64,000 bases of DNA. It comes from Knoellia koreensis (GTDB taxonomy: Bacteria; Actinomycetota; Actinomycetes; Actinomycetales; Dermatophilaceae). Location: contig NZ_JABEPQ010000004.1 of NCBI RefSeq assembly GCF_013041615.1, positions 186,001-250,000 on the forward strand, given 5' to 3'. The translations under genes were made by a program, and so were the position numbers. Below, in pieces: positions 58,116 through 64,000 of this stretch; the stretch's first letter is position 1, and each line of letters begins with the position of its first letter. The notes under the pieces are model-generated. The model did no database searches and was not told the DNA's origin. It saw nothing but the letters and a program-made list of their open reading frames with translations.

Positions 58116-59864
58116 TCAGCGACCGTCGAGGGCGAGCACCTGGCGCAGGGCCGCCTCGAGGTCTCCGGCCGGGTTGTCGGTGAGCCGCGGCGCGCGGTAG
58201 GCGATGTGGTGGTCGGGTCGCACCAGCAGGACGCCGGTGTCCTCGACCTCGCGCAGCGTCGCCCAGCGGCCGAGGACGTCGGCCCACTCCTCGTGGCCGA
58301 CGACGTGCGCGGTCAGCGGCACGTCGAGCTGCTCGGCGAGCTTGGTGGCGGCGTCGACCCAGGGCTGTCCGCCCGTCCCGGTGAGGACGGTGAAGCCGCC
58401 CCTGCCGGTGAGGTCGAGGGTGGAGGCCGCCCGGCCGTCCTTCTCGAGCCACGCGTGGGGAAGGCGGGCGCCCGGGTGGGTCGTGGGGTGGTGGTGCAGC
58501 TCGGGGTCGCGGTCGGGCTCGGGCCACGGGGTGCCGTCGTCGACGACTGCGCCCGCGGCATACCGCTGGTCGATCTCCACGCCGAGAGCGTTGAACTGGT
58601 AGTTCTGGAGCTCGACGGCGGTGGCGAGCTCCCGGCGTCGGGCCTCGCCCTTCGGGCCGGGCTCGAAGAGGCCACGCAGGGCGGCCGCCCCCTCCTCGTT
58701 GCTCTGGCCGGGGCCGAAACCGAAGGCCTGGCTGATCGGCAGCATGTCCTGCACCGACTTCATGGCGCGGTCGACGACCTGCTTGCCGACGGGCTGCCGC
58801 TCGGCGTCGTAGCTGTCGAGCAGCGCCTCACCGGCCTTGCCCTGCAACACATAGGCGAGCTTCCACGCGAGGTTGAACGAGTCCTGGATCGAGGTGTTGG
58901 TGCCCAGGCCGTTGGCCGGCGGGTGCCGGTGTGCGGCGTCGCCGACGAGGAAGGCGCGGCCCTCGCGGTAGCGGTCGGCGACGACGTGGTTGATCTGCCA
59001 CGTGCTGACCGACTTGATGCGGATGTCGACGTCGGGGTCCCCGATCGTCGTCCGCGCGCGCTCGGTGACGGCCGCCTCGGAGAGGTCCGGCTCCCCCTGG
59101 CTCGGGTCGTACATGAACAGCAGCACCCACTCGGTCCACGGCTTGACGCAGATCCAGGTGCCGGAGCCGACCCAGTAGTCGTTGCCGGGCTGGCTCATCC
59201 AGTAGAGGGTGCCGGGGCGGTGGGCGGTGTACTTCGTGAGGTCGGCTTCGAGCCAGACGTTGACCGCCGCGCCGAGACCGGACTCGCCGGTGAAGTCGAA
59301 GCCGAGCCCCTGGGCGACGAGGGAGCGACCACCGTCGGCGCCCACGACGTACTTCGCACGGATCTGGTGCGTCTCGCCGGTGTCGCGCTCCTTGACGGTG
59401 GCGGTGACGCCGTCGGTGTCCTGGGTGATGTGCACCAGCTCGGTGGAGAACCGGATGTCGGCGCCGAATCCCGTTGCGGCGCGCAGCAGCTCGGGCTCGA
59501 GGATGTGTTGCGGGATGTTGCACATCTTCGACGGGCTGGCCAGCTGGTACTCGCTGTGGCGCTCGGGCCCGCTGCCCCACGTGAGCAGGCGGGCGAGCTC
59601 CTCACCGGCGAAGCTCGTGGCCCAGACGTTGTTGCCCATGAGGTCGTTGTCGGTCGCGACCGCCTTGACCTGGTCCTCGATGCCGAGGTCACGAAACACC
59701 TCGACCGTGCGCTGGTTGGTGATGTGCGCGCGGGGCGAGTGGGCGGTGCCGGGGTACTTGGTGACGGTGACCGCGTCGATGCCCTCCCGGGCCAGCAGGG
59801 CGGCCATGGTCAGACCGGCCGGGCCTGCCCCGACGACGAGGACGTCGGTCGTGATGTCGCTCAT
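58116..59864 (-). CDS. FAD-dependent aromatic hydroxylase (TfdB/PheA-like), copy A
   Basis: 582 aa flavoprotein monooxygenase. GxGxxG: VLVVGAGPAGLTMAALL; DG motif VVGADGGRSLVAQGLG; GD motif FLVGDAAHRHPPANGLGTNTSIQD; C-terminal thioredoxin-like domain. Hydroxylates a phenol-type ring using NAD(P)H. ATG overlaps the NTF2-like stop. Clear paralogue of the gene at 60847-62592. Confidence 0.92.
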   Translation of the reverse strand: MSDITTDVLVVGAGPAGLTMAALLAREGIDAVTVTKYPGTAHSPRAHITNQRTVEVFRDLGIEDQVKAVATDNDLMGNNVWATSFAGEELARLLTWGSGPERHSEYQLASPSKMCNIPQHILEPELLRAATGFGADIRFSTELVHITQDTDGVTATVKERDTGETHQIRAKYVVGADGGRSLVAQGLGFDFTGESGLGAAVNVWLEADLTKYTAHRPGTLYWMSQPGNDYWVGSGTWICVKPWTEWVLLFMYDPSQGEPDLSEAAVTERARTTIGDPDVDIRIKSVSTWQINHVVADRYREGRAFLVGDAAHRHPPANGLGTNTSIQDSFNLAWKLAYVLQGKAGEALLDSYDAERQPVGKQVVDRAMKSVQDMLPISQAFGFGPGQSNEEGAAALRGLFEPGPKGEARRRELATAVELQNYQFNALGVEIDQRYAAGAVVDDGTPWPEPDRDPELHHHPTTHPGARLPHAWLEKDGRAASTLDLTGRGGFTVLTGTGGQPWVDAATKLAEQLDVPLTAHVVGHEEWADVLGRWATLREVEDTGVLLVRPDHHIAYRAPRLTDNPAGDLEAALRQVLALDGR

Positions 59865-60319
59865 GACGCGGATTCCTTTGCCAGCCACGGGTATCGGTCG
59901 GTGTCGGCGCCCGCGTAGTCGGGGTCGAGGTAGACGAAAAGCCGCTGGATGCGGCCGTCGCGGATCTCGAGGACGTCGCACCAGCGACCGGCGTGGGTGA
60001 CGCCGGCGCGGAACTCGACGCCGTCGACGGTGGTGCCCGAGGACGTTCCTTCCACGACGACGGTGTCACCGTTCACGACGTAGTTGAAGTAGGCGTAGTC
60101 GTGGGTGATGCCCTTGAGCAGGGAGGCGACCTGGCCGAACGCCTCCTTGGTGGCGTCGATCCCGTTCACCAGGCCGACCTTGGGGAAGTAGAACTGGATG
60201 TGGTCGTCGAAGAGCTCGAAGAAGTCCTCGCCGCGGTCGAGCCGCTTGAGGTACTCCAGGGCGACGGCCTTACGAGCCTCGTCGGTCATGGGGGCGCTGG
60301 TGGTGACGTCGGTGCTCAT
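59861..60319 (-). CDS. NTF2-like (SnoaL) protein
   Basis: 152 aa cone-shaped alpha-beta fold: EYLKRLDRGEDFFELFDDHIQFYFPKVGLVNG, VVVEGTSSGTTVDGVEF, VLEIRDGRIQRLFVYLDPDY. Related to SnoaL and ketosteroid-isomerase-like enzymes, which suits a step on a dearomatised or polar intermediate. Between the two hydroxylase genes. Confidence 0.83.
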   Translation of the reverse strand: MSTDVTTSAPMTDEARKAVALEYLKRLDRGEDFFELFDDHIQFYFPKVGLVNGIDATKEAFGQVASLLKGITHDYAYFNYVVNGDTVVVEGTSSGTTVDGVEFRAGVTHAGRWCDVLEIRDGRIQRLFVYLDPDYAGADTDRYPWLAKESAS

Positions 60320-60328
60320 GGGGACTCC

Positions 60329-60844
60329 TTATGCGGGCTGGGTCCGGCGGGCGCGCCGGGACGAGGCGATGAAGACGTATGCCGCCAGGGCGGCGACGAG
60401 GACGGCGACCACACCGGTGAGCGGCGAGTAGGACTCGGTGAGCCCGATTGCGTGGTCGACGGAGATGCGACCCGGCCCGGTGAAGGCGAGGGCCGCGGCG
60501 ACGAGGGCGTAGAGCAGGGGTAGCTCGTAGCCACCCTTGACCGCCCAGAGTCCCTTGTCGGCGTTGACCGACGCGGCGACGACCAGGGTGCCGGCGACCA
60601 TGGCGGCGCCGAGTGGCGTGAGCAGCCCGAGGATGAGCAGGGCCGAACCGGCGATCTCCACCGTCGCCGCGAGCAGGACGCGGCTGCGGCCGGGCCGGAA
60701 GCCCCAGGTCTCGAAGATCGGCGCCGTGCCGTCCGGTCCCAGGCCGCCGAAGGCGCCGAACGCCTTCTGGCTGCCGTGGGCCAGGATCAGCCCGCCGATG
60801 ACGAGCCGCAGGATGAGCAGGCCGAGGTCGGTGCTGGTCTGCAT
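60329..60844 (-). CDS. DoxX family membrane protein
   Basis: 171 aa with four membrane helices; DoxX motifs LRLVIGGLILAHGSQKAFGAFGG and a C-terminal Arg-rich end. DoxX proteins occur with redox and aromatic enzymes. AAGGAG selects ATG 60844 rather than GTG 60850, which would overlap the upstream stop. Confidence 0.88.
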   Translation of the reverse strand: MQTSTDLGLLILRLVIGGLILAHGSQKAFGAFGGLGPDGTAPIFETWGFRPGRSRVLLAATVEIAGSALLILGLLTPLGAAMVAGTLVVAASVNADKGLWAVKGGYELPLLYALVAAALAFTGPGRISVDHAIGLTESYSPLTGVVAVLVAALAAYVFIASSRRARRTQPA

Positions 60845-60846
60845 GG

Positions 60847-62592
60847 TCACTCCTTCGTGGACAGGATCGATCGGAGGGCGGAGCGCAGGTCTCCCGTCGG
60901 GTCGTCACCCAGGGTCTGGGCACGCCAGCCGACGTAGCGGTCGGGACGGACCAGGACGGCTCCGTCCTCGGCGACCTCACGGGCACCGGCCCACGCGGCA
61001 TACGCGTCGTCGACGTCGCGGCCGCGACCCACGAGGTGCGCCCGGATGGGGACGCCTAGCTCGTCGCCGACCTTCGCCGCCGCGGCTGCCCACTCCTCGC
61101 CACCGATGCCGGTGAGGAGGGTGAACTCGCCCTGACCGGCGAGGTCGAGGGTCGAGACCCGCTTGCCGTCGCGGACGACCCACACGTGGGGCAGGTAGGC
61201 GCCGGGCCAGGTGGTCGGCTGGTAGTAGAGCTGTGGGTCCTTGGTGTACTCGGGCATCGGCCCGTCCGGCACGGCGGCCGTCGACGAGTAGCGCTGGCCG
61301 AGCTCGACACCGTGGGCGTTGAAGTGGAACTCATTGGCCTCCAAGGCTTCCTGGAGCTTGGCGCGACGGTCGCGACCCTCGTCGTTGTCGCCGAAGAACC
61401 GCTCGAGGGCCGCCTCGCCCTCCTCGTCGGACTGGCCTGCCTCGACGCCGAAGATGGACGGGATCCGGCCGAACACCCCCACGCTCTCCAGCGCCCGGTC
61501 GACGACCTGGCGGCCCACCGGTTGGCGCTCGTCGTGGTAGCTGTCGAGGAGGGCGTCGCCGGCGAGGCCGCGGACGACGTGCGACAGCTTCCACGCGAGG
61601 TTGTAGCCGTCCTGCACGGAGGTGTTGCTGCCCAGGCCGTTGGCCGGCGGGTGGCGGTGCGCCGCGTCGCCGGCGAGGAAGACACGACCGTTGCGGTAGC
61701 GAGTCGCCACCACGTGGTTGAGCTGCCACTGCGAGACGTTCTTGATCCGGATCGGCACGTCGGGGTCGCCGATGACCTTGCGGGCGCGGGCGGTCAGCCC
61801 CTCCTCGGTGAGGTCGATCGTCTCCTTCTCGGGGTCGTAGACCACGATGAGGACCCATTCGTTCCAGGGGCGGACGGTGATGAACGTGCCTGCGCCGAGC
61901 CAGAAGTCACGACCCGGCTGGATCGTGAGGAACAGCGCGCCCGGGCGGTCCGCTCGGTACTTCTCGAGGTCGGCCTCGAGCCAGATGTTGACGGCGGTGC
62001 CGAGGCCGGTCTCCCCCTCGAACGGGAAGCCCAGCGATTCCGCGACGAGACTGCGCCCGCCGTCGGCCCCCACGGCATACCGTGCCCTTATGACGTAGCG
62101 CTCGTCCGTGACGCGGTCGAGAACCGTTGCGGTGACAGCGGTTTCGTCCTGGGTGATCTCGACCAACTCGGTGTTGAACCGCAGGTCCGCCCCGAGCTCG
62201 AGGGCCCGGTCACGCAGCACCGGCTCGAGGTCGTGCTGCCCGATGTTGACCATCGTGCAGGGGCTCGCGTTCTCGTAGTCGCCCTTGCGCTGCGGCCCGC
62301 TCCCCCAGGCGTACATGCGGGCGAGCTCACGCCCCGCGACGCTGGTGGCCCAGACGTTGTGGCCCATCTGGTCGCCGGGGAGGGCGCGGGCGAGCACCTG
62401 CTCCTCGACGCCGAGGTCGCGGAACACCTCCATGGCGCGCTGGTTGGTGATGTGTGCACGGGGCGTGTGCGCACAGTCGGGATACTTGTTGACGGCGATG
62501 ACGGGTATGCCGTCGCGCGCCAGGAGGGCGGTCGTCGTCAGGCCCGCGGGGCCCGCGCCGACAACGAGGACGTCGGTCTCGACAGTTCGCAT
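60847..62592 (-). CDS. FAD-dependent aromatic hydroxylase, copy B
   Basis: 581 aa. Same layout as copy A: VLVVGAGPAGLTTTALL, VGADGGRSLVAESLG, FLAGDAAHRHPPANGLGSNTSVQD. The two share long identical blocks (PRAHITNQR.MEVFRDLG, NVWATS.AG.ELAR), so they come from a tandem duplication, now well diverged; different ring positions or substrates are likely. Contains an in-frame ATA codon in a GTATGCCG copy at 62505. Confidence 0.92.
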   Translation of the reverse strand: MRTVETDVLVVGAGPAGLTTTALLARDGIPVIAVNKYPDCAHTPRAHITNQRAMEVFRDLGVEEQVLARALPGDQMGHNVWATSVAGRELARMYAWGSGPQRKGDYENASPCTMVNIGQHDLEPVLRDRALELGADLRFNTELVEITQDETAVTATVLDRVTDERYVIRARYAVGADGGRSLVAESLGFPFEGETGLGTAVNIWLEADLEKYRADRPGALFLTIQPGRDFWLGAGTFITVRPWNEWVLIVVYDPEKETIDLTEEGLTARARKVIGDPDVPIRIKNVSQWQLNHVVATRYRNGRVFLAGDAAHRHPPANGLGSNTSVQDGYNLAWKLSHVVRGLAGDALLDSYHDERQPVGRQVVDRALESVGVFGRIPSIFGVEAGQSDEEGEAALERFFGDNDEGRDRRAKLQEALEANEFHFNAHGVELGQRYSSTAAVPDGPMPEYTKDPQLYYQPTTWPGAYLPHVWVVRDGKRVSTLDLAGQGEFTLLTGIGGEEWAAAAAKVGDELGVPIRAHLVGRGRDVDDAYAAWAGAREVAEDGAVLVRPDRYVGWRAQTLGDDPTGDLRSALRSILSTKE

Positions 62593-62607
62593 CGTGTCGA
62601 TTCCCTT

Positions 62608-63342
62608 TCAGCTCAGGTGCATTCCGGCGTCGACCACGAGGTTCGACGCGTTGATGCCGGGGTTGTCGAGGAGGGCAAAGGCCGCGTTGACGATGTCGTC
62701 GGTTACCGGGAGCCGCTTTCCCGGCGTGCGCTGGCGCAGGCGCTCGTACTGCTCGGCGCGCACCGGGTCGGCGTGGTCGACGGCCTCGGTGCCCATGACG
62801 ACACCAGGCGTGATGACGTTGACCCGCACCGGGGCGATCTGCACGGCAAGGGAGTTCGCGAGACCCACGACTCCGGCGTTGGCCATCGAGATGGTCGTCG
62901 AGCCGGGCATCGGCCGCCACATGGACAGGCCGCTGAACATCAGCACCGAGCCGGTGTCGGCGAGCTTCGGCAACGCGTAGTGGACGCTCGCGGCATACCC
63001 GACGTTCTTCATCAGCGACGTCTTCGCGGCGTCGTCGGGACGGAAGTCCTTGATGTCGTTCTGGTCGCGGTCGAGGGCCGCGAGGACGAGGTGGTCGATG
63101 GGGCCCAGGCCGGAGAAGAACTCCTCCAGCGAGGCCCAGTCGGTGAGGTCGCAGATGCCCGCGACGGCCAAGGTCCCGATCTCGGCGGCGGCCTTCTCGG
63201 CCTTCTCCGGGTCACGGCCCGCGACGGTCACCCGCCGGCCACGCTGCGCCGCGGCCTTGGCGATCTCGAAGCCGAGGCCCTGCGTGCCACCCACGACGAC
63301 TACGTGCTCGGCCCTGTCTGTGCCACGTCCTTGTGACGACAT
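62608..63342 (-). CDS. SDR-fold protein lacking the catalytic Tyr and Lys
   Basis: 244 aa Rossmann protein: VVVVGGTQGLGFEIAKA (cofactor loop), ICDLTDW, Ser137 in LMFSGLS, and VRVNVITPGVVMG. At the YxxxK position (152-156) the sequence is SMANA, so both catalytic residues are missing. It is first in the operon, with a perfect AGGAGG before ATG 63342. Could be a non-catalytic partner, or use other residues. Confidence 0.85.
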   Translation of the reverse strand: MSSQGRGTDRAEHVVVVGGTQGLGFEIAKAAAQRGRRVTVAGRDPEKAEKAAAEIGTLAVAGICDLTDWASLEEFFSGLGPIDHLVLAALDRDQNDIKDFRPDDAAKTSLMKNVGYAASVHYALPKLADTGSVLMFSGLSMWRPMPGSTTISMANAGVVGLANSLAVQIAPVRVNVITPGVVMGTEAVDHADPVRAEQYERLRQRTPGKRLPVTDDIVNAAFALLDNPGINASNLVVDAGMHLS

Positions 63343-63406
63343 CTCGACCCTCCTTTGGGTGCTGAGCGATACCTCATGGTCCGCTCCGATTGACGAAAAA
63401 ACAAGA

Positions 63407-63420
63407 GATTTTCGAAAATC
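63407..63420. promoter_or_regulatory. GATTTTCGAAAATC palindrome upstream of the aromatic operon
   Basis: A perfect 14-bp palindrome about 65 bp upstream of the SDR start, inside an AT-rich stretch; a second imperfect dyad ATTCC-N7-GGAAT is adjacent (63421-63437). Good candidate site for the GntR regulator coded at the end of the block. Confidence 0.5.
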
Positions 63421-63496
63421 ATTCCCGAAGCAGGAATCGCCAAGCACTTGGGGGCGCCAGAGGTGCCCCTGGGCGCACCCCTGCGCCCCCAAACGT

Positions 63497-63527
63497 CAGC
63501 GCCCCGGCCGACCCGGCCGGGGCGCTG
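63497..63527 (-). terminator. Hairpin after hpt
   Basis: 14-bp perfect GC-rich arms (CAGCGCCCCGGCCG and complement) with an ACC loop, 20 bases past the hpt stop. It separates hpt from the aromatic operon. It does not carry the GTATGCCG motif. Confidence 0.7.
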
Positions 63528-63546
63528 CAGTGGGGTCAGGCCGAGG

Positions 63547-63999
63547 TCAGCTGTAGACGTGCGGCGCGAGGGTGCCGACGTCGCGCAGGTTGCGATACTG
63601 CTCGGCGTAGTCGAGGCCGTAGCCGACGACGAACTCGTTGGGGATGTCGAAGCCGACCCACTTGACGTCGATCTCGACCTTGGCGGCCTCGGGCTTGCGC
63701 AGCAGAGTGCAGATCTCGACCGAGGCGGGGTTGCGCGACTCGAGGTTGGACTTGATCCACGACAGCGTCAGCCCGGAGTCGACGATGTCCTCGACGATGA
63801 GCACGTGCTTGCCGGTGATGTCGGTGTCGAGGTCCTTGAGGATGCGCACGACGCCGGAGCTCTTGGTGCCGGACCCGTACGACGACACCGCCATCCAGTC
63901 CATCGGCGCGGTGCCGGGCAGCGCCCGCGAGAGGTCGGCCATCACCATGACCGCGCCCTTGAGGACGCCGACGAGCAACAGGTCCTTGCCGTCGTACTC
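63547..63999 (-). CDS. hpt: Hypoxanthine phosphoribosyltransferase (N-terminus outside window)
   Basis: 151 codons including the stop. Purine salvage enzyme. [20 protein letters not shown] site [17 protein letters not shown], and [26 protein letters not shown]. The upstream frame is open to the window edge, so about 30 residues are missing. Confidence 0.95.
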   Translation of the reverse strand, partial: EYDGKDLLLVGVLKGAVMVMADLSRALPGTAPMDWMAVSSYGSGTKSSGVVRILKDLDTDITGKHVLIVEDIVDSGLTLSWIKSNLESRNPASVEICTLLRKPEAAKVEIDVKWVGFDIPNEFVVGYGLDYAEQYRNLRDVGTLAPHVYS

Positions 64000-64000
64000 G

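Noticed and set aside
57831-63336. Long plus-strand open frames opposite the two monooxygenases
   Set aside because: Shadows of the FAD enzymes; no motif or start site of their own.

Overview
This is a 64 kb stretch of a high-GC (about 70 percent) actinomycete chromosome. An Intrasporangiaceae-like organism (Janibacter, Knoellia, Phycicoccus or Terrabacter type) is my inference. The support is the gene set and its order (radA-disA, clpC, lsr2-lysS, panC-panD-nadB-nadC, folE-folP-folBK-ftsH, hpt), a Ku/LigD repair system, several leaderless-type starts and DUF3180/DUF305/Lsr2 proteins. There are no rRNA genes, complete tRNAs, insertion sequences or CRISPR arrays. Both ends cut a gene: radA on the left, hpt on the right.

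Layout. 1-4.9 kb: DNA maintenance operon radA (partial), disA, mutY, then an MFS permease. 4.9-11.1 kb: cell envelope genes (LCP ligase, N-acetyltransferase, multidomain amidase, LVIVD protein, DUF305 lipoprotein). 11.1-17 kb: clpC, an unknown gene with a dyad over its start codon, phenylacetate-CoA ligase, a small SET-domain protein and a hexapeptide-repeat protein. 17-22 kb: a membrane trypsin-like protease and a MoxR-DUF58-VWA-VWA operon. 22-27 kb: an SPFH protein with an odd leader, Nei1-type glycosylase, PadR repressor and a DrrAB-type ABC pump with two tandem operators. 26.7-31.4 kb: non-homologous end joining, with Ku on one strand and LigD split into separate ligase and polymerase genes on the other. 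31.4-40.2 kb: FhuF-like protein, Lsr2, LysS, a broken ATPase gene, a VapBC pair and the NAD/pantothenate operon. 40.2-45.3 kb: a nuclease-like gene flanked by two copies of a 40-bp palindrome, MidA-like methyltransferase, P450, a lipoprotein and an orphan NuoD. 45.3-52.1 kb: folate operon with an MprF-like transferase inside it, and ftsH. 52.2-63.3 kb: a one-strand aromatic-catabolism block (SDR, two related flavin monooxygenases, DoxX, NTF2-like, FAH hydrolase, extradiol dioxygenase) followed by PEP synthase, its regulator and a GntR repressor. This block sits between hpt and ftsH, which are neighbours in many actinobacteria.

The signal that stands out most belongs to no single gene. The asymmetric motif GTATGCCG (often GGTATGCCGCGTGG) occurs about 65 times, roughly once per kb, on both strands, inside and between genes and in several reading frames, including ones that force the rare Ile codon ATA. 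At five intergenic sites two copies face each other and form the stem of a hairpin that looks like a terminator. This is the distribution of DNA uptake sequences in Neisseria and Pasteurellaceae, or of other highly iterated motifs such as HIP1, and I know of no described equivalent in this group.
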